Shown here one piece after another: positions 25,511 through 35,327 of a stretch of 64,000 nt of DNA; the stretch's first letter is position 1; every line of letters begins with the position of its first letter. This stretch comes from Streptomyces sp. TG1A-8 (GTDB lineage: Bacteria > Actinomycetota > Actinomycetes > Streptomycetales > Streptomycetaceae), in assembly GCF_030499535.1 (NCBI RefSeq), contig NZ_JASTLB010000001.1:1860001-1924000 (forward strand). The letters run 5' to 3'. Below the pieces are notes generated by a model, which ran no database searches, had not been told where the DNA came from, and worked only from the letters and a program-made list of their open reading frames with translations. The position numbers were made by a program, and so were the translations under genes.

Positions 25511-28500
25511 TCACCCGTTGAGCGCCACGCACTCCCGGAGCACCGGTTCCAGGCGCAGCTGGGTGTCCTCGCGGTCGAAGACCTGGAGGGCGTCGAGGCA
25601 GTTGACGATCCACCGTGCCTCGTCCTCGTCATCGATCTTGAGCGCGACGGCGGTCACCGCGCCTTCCAGGTCGAAGAGGCCGTCCTTGAACTCGTCGTTG
25701 AGGGCTCGGTATCCGGCGGCCAGCAGCGGATCCGCGTACACGCCGGTCGCCTCGGCGAATGCGCGGGCCTCAGCCCGGTCCGCGCGGAGGTCGGCCAGAC
25801 GGCGCAACACCTCGTCGGGGTCGCCCAATTCCTCGTGCAGGCGGTGGGCTCGGTCCACCAGGAGCGGCCAGCCGCCGGTCAGTTCGTGGAGACGGTCCAG
25901 GCGGTCCTCCGTGTGGAACACGTTGACGCGCTGGGCCCAGCCGCGCAGGCTGCGGTGGTCATGCCTACGCAGCACCACCGGGGCGGCCGAGGTGGATTCG
26001 GTTCCCGTCAGCAGGGAGCGCCACAGGGCGAGCTGGGCGGGGTCGGTCACGAGGACGACCGCGCGGGTGACCCCCGGAGTGGCGGGCAGCAGCGTCTCGG
26101 CCAGGTCGACGGCTTCGCGGCAGGTTTCGGGCCGGACCGGCTCCCGGTAGTTGACGAAGTCGCTGATGACGACCCGTCGCTCTCGGGGGCGTCCGCCGGT
26201 GAGTTCCTGTTTGTAGACGCTGGGCTTGCCCACGGGTGGCAATGTCCAGCCGTCGATCGGTCCGGCGATCGTACGCAAGGTCCGGGCGACGTCGGTGACT
26301 CCGGTGGCGGTGCTGCCGAGGACGACTCGGGTCCGGTTGGACCGCTCGCCCAGGAGGTCGTCGAGCTGGGTGTTGGTCAGCGGAGCCGACCGCCCGTCGG
26401 GGAGCTCGGGGCGGCCCTCCTGCACGATGCTCTCCTGCAGTTCACAGTCCTGTTCGGCCCTAAGCAGACGTGCCTCCACCTCGTGGGAGGTACCGATCAT
26501 GCGCAGGGCGTTGGGACCGCGCAGATGCCAGCCCAGTCCGTCGTGGTTGGGCGCGAGGATACCGAGACCCACCATCTCGGAGAGGTAGGCGCGGAAACCC
26601 TCGGTGTCGAGCTGTTCGAACCCCTTGCGCCAGTACGTCTCGCACTCCTCGCGCAACTCGGTGTCGCTCAGCCGCACCTCCAGGCCGTGATGGCGGGCGT
26701 GGTACGCCAGCACATTGGCGATCACGTCGTAGCGGTGGTCGAGGCTCAGCGTGTCCTTGAAGGCCGCCGAGATGCCGTCCCGGAGCGCGGCGTCCGACTC
26801 CACGATCTCGATGTCGGTCACCTCCACCTCGTAAGGGGGTTCCCCGGCGCCGCGCCGCGTCCGCTTGCGGTGCATCAGCTCGACCAGCCGGTGCCCGAAC
26901 ATCTGCAGCAGGAACGGCTGGTACGAGCAGTAGCCGAGCACACGGTTGACGAGATCCAGGTCCTTGAACTCGAACCCGAGCGCCCGCATCGGCTCGACCA
27001 GCAGTTCCGCAGCCGACTGGGGAGCCAGCGGGCCGATCACCTTCGGGGTCTGGGCGAGGTGGCCGAACGGCCCGTTGCTCGCGAGCTTCGAGAAGCGCTG
27101 CACAGAGTGAAGTCCTGCGAAGACGACCTTCGCCGCGTCCTTGGTGTCGGACCCGAGGCCCTTGAGCTTCTTGGTCTGGTCGAACCGCGGGGCGTCGGCC
27201 TCGAAGAACTGGTCGCACTCGTCGAGCAGGATCAGCAGTCTGCGACGGGAGTCCCCGTCCAGCCAGGTCCGGATGCCAGCGCGCACCCGCTCGGAGGTCT
27301 CCTGTCGTTTTCCGCGCCTCTGCGGCCGGTCATCGAGTACCTGTGCCACGGTCAGCTCCCTCAGTAAGACGCTCCACAGCGCCTCCGGCCCGCGCGAGCT
27401 GCCCTTGCCGATGTTCTCCTGGTCGAGGTTGACGTACACCGTCTGGTGGTAGCCGGGGCGCTGCTCCGTGAACAGTTCCCCGGCGTCGGCGAGCAGCGCC
27501 GACTTGCCCAGGCCCCGGCCGCCGTAGATGACCTGAGTGCCGCGCGGGTCGAGGATGCTCTTGCGTTCGGCGTCGCGGCCGTAGAACATCTCGCCGCCGA
27601 TCCGGCCGCGCTTCTCCCTGATGTACGGGTTGACGCCGGAGAAGGGCAGCAGGGTCTGCGTGGCGGCGCTGACCTGGCGGTTGCCACGGGCCGCGAGATA
27701 GGCGAGGGCCGCGTCGTCCACCACGAGCAGCGGCTGCAACCGGTCCGAACCGGCGGCGAGTTCGACTCGGGCCTCACGGCTCAGCGTGCCGAAGTAGACG
27801 ACGAGAAGGCTCGCTCCGCTGGTGTCCCGCTCCGCCCAGCTCATGACGACCTTGGCGGGCGGCCTGCCCCAGACCATCATCACCCGCAGGTTGCCGCCCT
27901 GCTCCTTGATCTGCGAGCCGAACGCGGGCGCCTTCGCCCTGCCGTTGATCTCCACGCCGGTCGCTTCGAAGAGACGGTACTCCCGCCGGTGCTGGGATCG
28001 GTCGTCGAGCGGCCTGGCGCTCTTGGCGTCGTAGCCGAGGAGCTTGAGGAGAGGCGGCACCTGCCGCGTCGGAGCCACCTGGAGCCGGTCCTTCCGTTCG
28101 GTGGCGGCAAGCGCGCGCCACTCGTCGAGCGCGTCGGCCGCCAGCGCCGCCTCGTCGGTGGAGAGGCCGCCGTAGTCCAGGACGGGGACCATCGGATGCT
28201 TGCCGCCGGACCGGACCAGCTCGACGAGCTCATGGTCGATCCCTCCGGGCAGGCCGTCGGGCACGGCCGGGAAGAACTCGGTCAGATGGGACTCGCCGCC
28301 CTCGATCTCCGGGACCGGTTCGCCGATCTCCAGGAAGTAGACGAGGTCGGCAGCGGTGGCCAGGTCGTTCGTCTCCAGGCGCCGCAGGACCTGGGCCCGC
28401 TCCTCCACGGAGGGGTCCAGGGCGTCGAGCCGAGCCCGGATCCGGTCCGCCGCCTGCTCCCGGAAGGCCGGCAGGCCACTCCGTACCGTGTCGAGCGCCC

Positions 28501-31500
28501 GCCGCACGTGCAGTAGGTCGTGTCGGTCGGCGCTTTCGAGGCGGTTGTGGGCGTCGGCGAGCAACTCCTGAAGACCGAGGTCCTGATCCTCGGTCACGGC
28601 GCCATCGGCCTGCGCACGGTGCAGCTCGGCGACGAGTGCGTCGTGTGCCTTCCGCAGCTGCGCACGCCGGGCGTTCTCCCTGTCGTCGATCTCGGCTTCC
28701 GCGGGCGGGACGAACTCCCCCGCCCCGGCGGCAGGCAGCAGCCCTCGTCCGGCCAGCTCGACGATGTCACGGGCCGCGGTGAACGCGTCGCGGGAGAGCC
28801 GCTCGTCCAGAGCCTCCTGCCAGCTCCGGTGGACCGCGGTCAGCAGTTCGTCGGGCGACGGCCACTCGTCACGGGTGTCACACACCTTCAGCAGCTCCGC
28901 GTCCAGCACGAGCGCTGGGTCGACGGGACCGCCGGAACGCGTGGTCACGGTGTCGCCGGCCAGCAGGGCGAACAGCTCCTCCATCGAGGCGTGGGCCGCC
29001 CAGGCCATCGCGCCCGAGAGGGCGTCCGGGCGCCGCGCCAACCGCTCCAGTTCGCCCAGCGCCGCTTCCCTGCCGTCCAGCAGGGACTGTCGCAGGGAGG
29101 AGATCTCCTTGACCGCCCGGTTGCCGTCGGAACGGTCGCCGCGACGGGTGCCGTCGACCGCCAGGCACCACTCCTTGACCAGGCTGACGGCCCGCTCCAC
29201 GAGATGCACCAGGTCCTGCCGTCCGGAGCCCTGAAGCGGCTTGCCGCTGGACGAGCGGTACTTGCGGTCCATGCGGTCGATCTCGCTGTTGACCTCGGCC
29301 AGTTTCGACAGCCGATCGGCCTGCTCCCGCACCTGCTGCAGCGCGTGGCGGTCGTCACCGACGACGGTCGTGAGCAGCGATCCGAGCATCCCGTCGTCGG
29401 GGGCGAGCCAGCGCTTGGCGATCTCCGTCGCCCGTGCGAACCGCAGCCGCTGCGGCGCGAGCAGGACACGGCTCTGCTCGCGCAGCTCCCGCAGCCGGAC
29501 CTCCGTCTCGGAGGCGTCGGCGACCAGTGGCGAGGCGATCAACAAGGCGCCGCTGAGGGCACGGTCGGCAACGGCGGCCGCCGCCTCCCCCAGCCGGTCC
29601 GGGAGCCGCGGCACCAGTGCCTTGAGCTGAGCACCCGCAGCGTGGTCGCCGGTGATCAGCGCGGTACGCAGCAGGGCGGGGAGCAGGAGGAGTTCGCTGC
29701 CCTCGCTGTCCTGGCCCGCGTATCCGCCGTACTCCTGAAGCAGGTCCGCCGTCAGCCGGGCACTCTGGCTGTCCCCGGAGGTGAGCAGCGCGGCGGCACC
29801 GGCCAGGCGGATCGCCGCCACCTGGGGCTCGGGGTGGCCGGCGGCCCTCGCCACATGGTGGGCGAGTCCGAAGCGCCGCTCCACGACCAGCTGCGCCAGG
29901 ACCCCCTCGACCGCGGCCTCATCGGTGGCGTCGTCCGCCGCCGGGGCCGCTTCCCGGACGGGTGTGTCCTGCACGGGAGAAAGCGTGGGTGCGGCGGGTG
30001 TCTGGGCAGGCGCGTCAGCGGACGTGGGGGGCGCCGAGTCGCTGTCGGCGGCCGGCGCGGCGTCTGCGTCGGGGGCGTGGACCGGCTCGGCGGTCGTCGT
30101 GGCTTCCGGCCCGGCGGCGGGCTGGGGCGTGATCGCCTCGGTCGGTGCGGCCGACTGCACGGTTCCGTGTTCTGCGGTCGTCTCGGCGTCGGCGGGCTCG
30201 ACGGTGCCGTGCGCCCCGTCGGTCCCGGCAGGGTGCGGGTCACCGTCCACCGGCTGGTCCAGCGTCAGCTCGGGAGCGATGAGCACCGCCATGGCGCACG
30301 TGGGCAGGACCCGTACGACCTGCACCTGCAGGGCCAGGATCTCCGTCGCGGCATCCGCCTGTCGTCCCAACCTGATGAGCCGGGCCAGGGCGGCGAGCGC
30401 GGCGCTCTCCTCCCGTTGCGGCTCCTCCCACACCGGCACGTCCAGCAGGCGGCGGGCCGTGCCGCGCACGGCCTCAGCGGCAGCGGCGGCAGCGGCGGAA
30501 CTGTCCGGGCGACAGGCGACATCCAGCAGTTCCCGCAGCGGCTCGCGGGCCTGGAGGTCACGCTCCCGCGCTGTCCGGTGTGCGCGTGCGGCGCGCGTCA
30601 TGTCCTCCAGGCGACGAGGCACCCCCTCGATCCCGGCGGCCCGGAACACCGCGTTCACGTCGTTGAAAGCAGTGCTCAGCGCAGCGAGCGGAGCCAGGTC
30701 CGCGTCCCGCGGAGGGCGGCCGTCCATGACCGCGTCGGTGACCTTCTCCGCGGCCTGGCGGGCCCCCGCCAGGGCGGACTCCAGCTGCCGACAGGCCTCC
30801 TCGGGAGCTGTCCCCGCCTTGGTCCCGGTGTCGTCGGACGCGGGAGCGGTCTCCTCATGCGAAGTACCGGGGTCCGCTACCGCGGTCTCCGGTGCGGGGG
30901 CGCTGGTGCCCGGCCGGTCGGCGATGGCAGCGCCCCCTGGTCCACTGTCCTCCGCGAGCACCAGCCCGTCGTCTTCCGCCGCTCCCAGGGCGAAATCGGG
31001 GTACGCCTCCACGAGGGGCCGCGCCGCGGCAGCGACGGCGGCGAGCCGGGCCGCCTCCTCGTCGTCGGCCGTCGCGCCGAACCAGTCCTGGTCCGCCGCC
31101 CAGGAAAGGATGTGGGCGTCAGTAACGGAGGCGTTGCACCACGCGAACACGGTGACCCGGACCAGCGTGGCGCCCCACCGGGCAACAGGGTCGGAAACCG
31201 GCTCCCCGTCGTGCGCCAGGACGAAGTCGCGCACCTGGTTCATCACGGTGACCGTGAGTCCCTTGATCCCGCATGTGCAGGTGTGCTGCCGCGACTCGCG
31301 TCGCAGCCTGGTGAGGACGTCTCGGCACAGGGCACTGCTCACCCGTCGAGGAGCCGACATGCGGATGCCCAGACTGGTGAGCAACTCCTGACGGTGCTTG
31401 GGTCGCAGGGAGTTGAAGGCGAGTTCCACCATGTCCGCCGTCAGGTCGTTCAGGGCGGCGGCGGCCGGGGACCCCAAGGCGTTGAGCGCGGCGGCCAGGC

Positions 31501-31573
31501 CTTCCAGGTCCTCGGCCGAGACGCTCGGCGGGGACCACGGTGGCCCTGTGACGACGCGGTAGCGATCCTGCAT
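25511..31573 (-). CDS. Giant STAND-like P-loop ATPase (2,020 residues), second gene of a two-gene cassette
   Basis: Residues 1-200 are helical with a CTCG pair; 200-320 and 460-560 are Ala/Pro/Asp-rich linkers around a helical block; 560-1250 are TPR-like helices. At about 1335 comes MFYGRDAERKSILDP, then Walker A YGGRGLGKSALL (near 1350), and Walker B RRLLILLDECDQFF near 1449. A winged-helix-like segment (GLGILAPNHDGLGWHL) and a second alpha/beta region with VVISDF and VVLVTDPAQL follow. It lacks recognisable nuclease or TIR residues, so the effector is unknown. ATG at 31573 follows GGAG by 9 bases. It lies 99 bases after the partner gene. A conflict or defence function is inferred. Confidence 0.88.
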   Translation of the reverse strand: MQDRYRVVTGPPWSPPSVSAEDLEGLAAALNALGSPAAAALNDLTADMVELAFNSLRPKHRQELLTSLGIRMSAPRRVSSALCRDVLTRLRRESRQHTCTCGIKGLTVTVMNQVRDFVLAHDGEPVSDPVARWGATLVRVTVFAWCNASVTDAHILSWAADQDWFGATADDEEAARLAAVAAAARPLVEAYPDFALGAAEDDGLVLAEDSGPGGAAIADRPGTSAPAPETAVADPGTSHEETAPASDDTGTKAGTAPEEACRQLESALAGARQAAEKVTDAVMDGRPPRDADLAPLAALSTAFNDVNAVFRAAGIEGVPRRLEDMTRAARAHRTARERDLQAREPLRELLDVACRPDSSAAAAAAAEAVRGTARRLLDVPVWEEPQREESAALAALARLIRLGRQADAATEILALQVQVVRVLPTCAMAVLIAPELTLDQPVDGDPHPAGTDGAHGTVEPADAETTAEHGTVQSAAPTEAITPQPAAGPEATTTAEPVHAPDADAAPAADSDSAPPTSADAPAQTPAAPTLSPVQDTPVREAAPAADDATDEAAVEGVLAQLVVERRFGLAHHVARAAGHPEPQVAAIRLAGAAALLTSGDSQSARLTADLLQEYGGYAGQDSEGSELLLLPALLRTALITGDHAAGAQLKALVPRLPDRLGEAAAAVADRALSGALLIASPLVADASETEVRLRELREQSRVLLAPQRLRFARATEIAKRWLAPDDGMLGSLLTTVVGDDRHALQQVREQADRLSKLAEVNSEIDRMDRKYRSSSGKPLQGSGRQDLVHLVERAVSLVKEWCLAVDGTRRGDRSDGNRAVKEISSLRQSLLDGREAALGELERLARRPDALSGAMAWAAHASMEELFALLAGDTVTTRSGGPVDPALVLDAELLKVCDTRDEWPSPDELLTAVHRSWQEALDERLSRDAFTAARDIVELAGRGLLPAAGAGEFVPPAEAEIDDRENARRAQLRKAHDALVAELHRAQADGAVTEDQDLGLQELLADAHNRLESADRHDLLHVRRALDTVRSGLPAFREQAADRIRARLDALDPSVEERAQVLRRLETNDLATAADLVYFLEIGEPVPEIEGGESHLTEFFPAVPDGLPGGIDHELVELVRSGGKHPMVPVLDYGGLSTDEAALAADALDEWRALAATERKDRLQVAPTRQVPPLLKLLGYDAKSARPLDDRSQHRREYRLFEATGVEINGRAKAPAFGSQIKEQGGNLRVMMVWGRPPAKVVMSWAERDTSGASLLVVYFGTLSREARVELAAGSDRLQPLLVVDDAALAYLAARGNRQVSAATQTLLPFSGVNPYIREKRGRIGGEMFYGRDAERKSILDPRGTQVIYGGRGLGKSALLADAGELFTEQRPGYHQTVYVNLDQENIGKGSSRGPEALWSVLLRELTVAQVLDDRPQRRGKRQETSERVRAGIRTWLDGDSRRRLLILLDECDQFFEADAPRFDQTKKLKGLGSDTKDAAKVVFAGLHSVQRFSKLASNGPFGHLAQTPKVIGPLAPQSAAELLVEPMRALGFEFKDLDLVNRVLGYCSYQPFLLQMFGHRLVELMHRKRTRRGAGEPPYEVEVTDIEIVESDAALRDGISAAFKDTLSLDHRYDVIANVLAYHARHHGLEVRLSDTELREECETYWRKGFEQLDTEGFRAYLSEMVGLGILAPNHDGLGWHLRGPNALRMIGTSHEVEARLLRAEQDCELQESIVQEGRPELPDGRSAPLTNTQLDDLLGERSNRTRVVLGSTATGVTDVARTLRTIAGPIDGWTLPPVGKPSVYKQELTGGRPRERRVVISDFVNYREPVRPETCREAVDLAETLLPATPGVTRAVVLVTDPAQLALWRSLLTGTESTSAAPVVLRRHDHRSLRGWAQRVNVFHTEDRLDRLHELTGGWPLLVDRAHRLHEELGDPDEVLRRLADLRADRAEARAFAEATGVYADPLLAAGYRALNDEFKDGLFDLEGAVTAVALKIDDEDEARWIVNCLDALQVFDREDTQLRLEPVLRECVALNG

Positions 31574-31590
31574 GTACACGCACTCCGTTT

Positions 31591-31628
31591 CTGTGGGTGA
31601 CGGGAAGAAGCCTGTGGGTGACGGGAAG
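31591..31628. repeat. Two direct repeats with 21-bp period in the cassette spacer
   Basis: CTGTGGGTGACGGGAAG occurs at 31591-31607 and at 31612-31628. The repeats lie in the 99-base gap between the two cassette genes, just ahead of the ATPase ribosome site. A period of two helical turns suits a protein or a repeat-driven RNA structure. Confidence 0.75.
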
Positions 31629-31672
31629 GAGAGAGGGGTCCGGAACCATGGACACGCGAAAGCCGTAAAAGG

Positions 31673-33964
31673 TCAGCGGCCGCGCGTGTGCTCGGTCACG
31701 AACGTGTAGCCGTACGGCAGTTCCCAGCCGTCCGCCTTGCCGAGCCTGCGGCAGTGCTCCCGGAAGGCCGCGCGCTGAACGTCACTGGGCAGACACCCCG
31801 GCCGCAGGCGGCGCAGATGACCTGCGACGAACTGAGCGTCGCGCAGTCCCTCGCCGCCCGGTTCGCCACCGTCCCACGGACGTATCACCCGCGGCCTGGC
31901 GGGGCGGTAACCGATGAGGGGAATGGTCCGCTGTCCGTCACGCGGCGGGAAGTGCGGCTGCCCCCAGGCGTCCCGGCTGCCGAGGGCCGGCTCCAAAAGA
32001 CGTTCCGCGAGCAGTCCCGCGACGGCCGAGTCCAGGGCGGCGGCCTGCGACCGGGCGGGTCGGCGCCCATAGACCGCGCTCGGCAGGACCGACCGGTCCA
32101 TCAGGGCATGACCGTCCAGGGTGAGCAGACCGCAACGGCGCACGGTGCGCATCACCAGTTGCCGGGGACCCAGCCCGACCGCGCTGTCACCGTGGCGGCT
32201 GCTGCCCGGCACGTCCTCCCTGGTGAGCACGCGCGGGTCGTAACAGTGCCCCGTCTCACGGTCACCGGCTTGCACGCGTTCCTTCAGCCGCGTCGTAGCG
32301 AGGCGAATCACTGTGTCGCCCCGGAGTCGGCGCAGCTCCAGCATCAGGCCGGGGAAGAAGTCACCGGGCCAGACGACTCCCGTCAACCGACCGGACTCTT
32401 CGCCGAGTTCGGCCGCGACGTTCTGCACCGCCTCCTTCTCGTCCAACGTCTCACCAGCATGGTCGAGTTCGAGGCGAAGCGTGGGGTGCGCACCGTGGGG
32501 CCGGCAAAGCTCCTCCGCGACGAACGGGTGCAGGGGAAACCAGCCGCCGATGAGATGGGCCAGCCGCAGGGGAGCCCGCCAGACGATCTCCTGCGCGTCG
32601 CTTCGCAGGAGTTCTCCGGTGCCGAGGGCGTCGTCGGCGAGGGGCGCGTCTACCGGTTCCAGCTCCACTTCCGTTTCCGGCTCCGGCAGTGCGTGCAGTG
32701 TGGAGTTCCAGCCGCGCCCGGCCGGGACCAGGGGGTCTCCGGGTGCCTCTGCGTCACCGGGATGGTGGGACCGCCACACCCCTCCCCCCTCGAAGGCATC
32801 GTCAAGCGTGATCCGGGAGCCGTTACCGAATAGGCCATGATCGCTGTCCCCTTGGACCACGTCGGCGAGCGCCACGTTCGCCCGGCACACCGCAGCGGCA
32901 TACCCCGCTCCCCTGAGCCGCTCCGCCGCCCCGGGAAAACCGCGAAGTCGTGGTCCGACCGCTGTGTACACAGTGCTCGGAGCGATGAGGCCGCGTCGCC
33001 GCCTCGCCGGGGTGGCCGCGCGCTCGACCGCGGCCACAAAAGACCTGAGGTCGTCGCCGCCCAGCGGTCCGGTGTCCCGCCAGCAGTCCGCGAGGGAGGT
33101 ACGGGTCATGGCGTAGTGGCCCCAGGTGCGCAACACGGCACTGGAGTCGAGGACACCCCGCACCGTGTCGAGGAGGCCGAGCAGTCCCGCCCGCAGATCG
33201 TCGTCGTGCGTGCCGCCCACCAGGGAAGCAAGGGAAACAGGGACGAAGGGGCTGAGAAGCTGCTCCCGAGCCGTCGTCAGGAGATGGTCTGCGTAGGCCG
33301 TCAGATCGTCGCGCCGGGCTGCTTGCGGGGACGGATAGCACACGTCGACGACGACATGCCCGTCCTCATTGATCCATCGCCCGCGTGTGCGTAAGCGATG
33401 AAGCTGGGCCGGTGACAGGCTCAGTGCCGGACCGAAGGCGTGGAGGTCCGGGACCAGCAGCTCCCTGCGCCGTGGTTCGGCGTCTGCACCCGGCCTGCCC
33501 GGGCCCTCGGCGCCCGCGGGCGCCCCCGACACCCAAGCCGGTACGTCACCGAGCGCGCCCACCTCCGGGTGCGCGCCCTCCCGGTAGACGATTTCGGCGT
33601 AGAGCGGGTCCGACCCGGTGGCGACACACACCATGGCACCGACCGGGAGCACGGGAGCGCACTCACCGAAGGTGATGACGGGAAAGTCGTCGAGGCACAG
33701 CGGGCTTCCGCCGTAGCCGTCGCCGCCGAGCTCGTACCCGAAGTACACGGCGTTGAAGGCGACCGTGGTGTGCACCGGCGCCGGACGGGCCGCGACAACC
33801 GCTTCGAGATAGCTCCGCAGTCGACTGCGTTCCCGGCCGGGGACGGCGTCGTAGCCCTCCGTCATGGCAGAGGTCAGGAGAGCCTGGTCACCGTACGGAT
33901 CCGGCACCCCCGTCCGGCCGCGTTCTCCGATCCCTTTTGCTGACACATACGGGTCCCCACCCAT
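31673..33964 (-). CDS. Unknown 763-residue protein, first gene of the giant-ATPase cassette
   Basis: I do not recognise this protein. It is soluble and has no signal peptide. Notable segments are FNAVYFGYELGGDGYGGSPL near 68, a Val/Gly-rich beta stretch (PVGAMVCVATGSDPLYAEIV) near 105, an Asp-rich centre, and a winged-helix-like region near 635-690 (VMRTVRRCGLLTLDG and AVAGLLAERLLEPAL). No P-loop, nuclease or kinase motif is seen. The ATG follows GGAGG by only 4 bases. It is transcribed with the giant ATPase, and its equal coding quality suggests that the pair moved and works as one unit. Confidence 0.82.
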   Translation of the reverse strand: MGGDPYVSAKGIGERGRTGVPDPYGDQALLTSAMTEGYDAVPGRERSRLRSYLEAVVAARPAPVHTTVAFNAVYFGYELGGDGYGGSPLCLDDFPVITFGECAPVLPVGAMVCVATGSDPLYAEIVYREGAHPEVGALGDVPAWVSGAPAGAEGPGRPGADAEPRRRELLVPDLHAFGPALSLSPAQLHRLRTRGRWINEDGHVVVDVCYPSPQAARRDDLTAYADHLLTTAREQLLSPFVPVSLASLVGGTHDDDLRAGLLGLLDTVRGVLDSSAVLRTWGHYAMTRTSLADCWRDTGPLGGDDLRSFVAAVERAATPARRRRGLIAPSTVYTAVGPRLRGFPGAAERLRGAGYAAAVCRANVALADVVQGDSDHGLFGNGSRITLDDAFEGGGVWRSHHPGDAEAPGDPLVPAGRGWNSTLHALPEPETEVELEPVDAPLADDALGTGELLRSDAQEIVWRAPLRLAHLIGGWFPLHPFVAEELCRPHGAHPTLRLELDHAGETLDEKEAVQNVAAELGEESGRLTGVVWPGDFFPGLMLELRRLRGDTVIRLATTRLKERVQAGDRETGHCYDPRVLTREDVPGSSRHGDSAVGLGPRQLVMRTVRRCGLLTLDGHALMDRSVLPSAVYGRRPARSQAAALDSAVAGLLAERLLEPALGSRDAWGQPHFPPRDGQRTIPLIGYRPARPRVIRPWDGGEPGGEGLRDAQFVAGHLRRLRPGCLPSDVQRAAFREHCRRLGKADGWELPYGYTFVTEHTRGR

Positions 33965-34294
33965 GACACCTCCGCCGCACTACAGGTCGCCCCGGCCCAC
34001 CTGCGGTGATTCCCGCAGAGTATGCCCATCCTTGGGTTTCCTGTGGCGCTTTCATCACTTTGCGATGGCCCACGACGATCGAATCCGCCCGCCGCGTTCG
34101 CGCATCCCGTAGAACCGGAGCGTTAACCTCGGTCTTGCATGAGGGTCCGTCAGCTTGCTGACGGACCCTTTCGGCTCCTTCGGGGCCGAGATTCCTGCGC
34201 GTGGGCAGGCTGGTGGCCCGGCTGTCGCGTCGGGTGGGTGCCGGGTCCACGGCTCCGGCGGGTGGTGCTGCTCGTAGGGACGGGAAGCTGCTGG
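33965..34294. other. Gene-free stretch upstream of the cassette
   Basis: The first 150 bases are the likely promoter region of the cassette; GC drops near 34020-34080. Then comes a strong hairpin (listed separately) and about 125 bases before the IS1380 remnant. No gene is supported. Confidence 0.6.
34142..34169. terminator. Hairpin with 13-bp stem between the cassette and the IS1380 remnant
   Basis: AGGGTCCGTCAGC pairs with GCTGACGGACCCT across a 2-base turn, followed on the plus strand by TTTC. No plus-strand gene ends here. On the minus strand it can end the transposase transcript, which stops 125 bases earlier, and so insulate the cassette. Confidence 0.65.
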
Positions 34295-34750
34295 TCAGCC
34301 TGGGTTCGGCAGAGTTGCGAGTCGTTGCGGGGCTTGGGTGATCACCTCGGTCCAGGGCCAGTGGGCCGCGAGGCGGAGGACGCGGCGCCGTCCGGTGGTG
34401 ACGAGCTGTGCGGCGGCGGAGAACAGCCGGAGCCGCAGCCGCCGCGGTTTCCACCGACGGACGTCACCGCTCAGGGCGAGCATCGGCATCCACGCGAGCA
34501 GGTCAAGGGAGATCTGGACGATCTCCAGCCAGATCTGATTCTGTGCGGCGTCGTGGAGGGGAAGGTTGCGCAGGCCGGTGGCCCGTGCGGCCCGAATGCG
34601 GTCCTCGGCCCCCGCGCGCTGGCGGTGCCGCAGCTCGAGTGCGGCGATCGGGACGCTCTTGGTGTTGGTGGCAAAGGCGGTCAGCCGCATCCCGTCGGCA
34701 TCGATGATCCGCAACTGGGCTCCGGGGTGCGGCCGTACCTCCGGGGCGAT
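34295..34750 (-). mobile_element. IS1380-family transposase, C-terminal remnant
   Basis: The translation matches the end of IS1380 transposases as I know them: ADGMRLTAFATNTKSVPIAA, then LRNLPLHDAAQNQIWLEIVQ, LLAWMPMLALSG, LRLRLFSAAAQLVTTGRR and the end TLPNPG. About 150 residues remain; the N-terminal two thirds, with the first catalytic Asp, is lost near 34750. No terminal inverted repeat was identified. It marks one side of the defence-like island. Confidence 0.85.
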
Positions 34751-34837
34751 CACCATCGAGATCAGCGCCCGATCGGACTCACCGCCCTGCGGGCCAACTC
34801 GGCACGGGACCGCACAGCGGCCGTCACGCCGAGGGCA

Positions 34838-35290
34838 TCAACGACCCGGTGGCACGGTGTCGGACTGGCTCATCGAGGCGGTGCCAACGCTTGCCAGCGT
34901 TTCGGCTAGCACCAATGGATTGAGGTAGTCGCGATACGAAACGACCAAACCGTCCCTGATCCGTAGAACGGCGATGATGGTTTGGTGCAAGGGTGCGCCT
35001 GTAGGGATGACGGTTCCGTGGGCGTCGTACTCGACGATCACCACCTCTGGGTCGGTGGTCTCATGGATCACTGTGTTGCGGTACTCGTCGAACCTGACCA
35101 GAGCCTTGGATTGGGCGTTCAGGAACTCGCGGATCTGCTCGCGGCCCTCCAGTCGACCTGGGAGTCCTTGCGGTTGAAACGGCCACTCGACGTAGCCGTC
35201 CGGAGCGATCAGGCTCACGAACGTCTCGGTGTCCATCTCGCGGCCCGCGCGCAAGACCTGCTCAACGACTTCGCACGAGGTGGCAGTCAT
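34838..35290 (-). CDS. SnoaL-like/NTF2-fold protein
   Basis: The 150-residue product has the shape of a SnoaL or PhzA/B-like NTF2 fold: an initial helix (EVVEQVLRAGREMDTETFVS), a WPFQPQG loop, GREQIREFL, and the final strands VIVEYDAHGTV and VLRIRDGLVVSYRDYLNPL. Such proteins are cyclases, isomerases or small-molecule carriers; the substrate is unknown. ATG 35290 follows AAAGGAC by 7 bases. It faces a TetR gene, and a strong promoter overlapping a TetR-like operator lies between them, so it is probably the target of that repressor. Confidence 0.85.
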   Translation of the reverse strand: MTATSCEVVEQVLRAGREMDTETFVSLIAPDGYVEWPFQPQGLPGRLEGREQIREFLNAQSKALVRFDEYRNTVIHETTDPEVVIVEYDAHGTVIPTGAPLHQTIIAVLRIRDGLVVSYRDYLNPLVLAETLASVGTASMSQSDTVPPGR

Positions 35291-35300
35291 GTCGGGTCCT

Positions 35301-35327
35301 TTCATTGAACGATTGTTCATTGAACGA
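35301..35327. promoter_or_regulatory. TetR-type operator with repeated TTCATTGAACGA
   Basis: TTCATTGAACGA occurs at 35301-35312 and 35316-35327. Together they form the dyad TGAAC-GATT-GTTCA at 35306-35319. It lies just downstream of the -10 of the SnoaL-like gene, over the likely start of transcription, a typical repressor position. Confidence 0.65.

Noticed and set aside
28520..31600. A plus-strand open frame of about 1,000 codons opposite the giant ATPase
   Set aside because: The minus strand shows P-loop motifs and normal protein composition; the plus frame is an antisense shadow.
34757..34852. A short minus-strand stretch (VVDALGVTAAVRSRAELARR) as part of a LuxR regulator
   Set aside because: Only about 25 codons with weak resemblance; too little to call a remnant.
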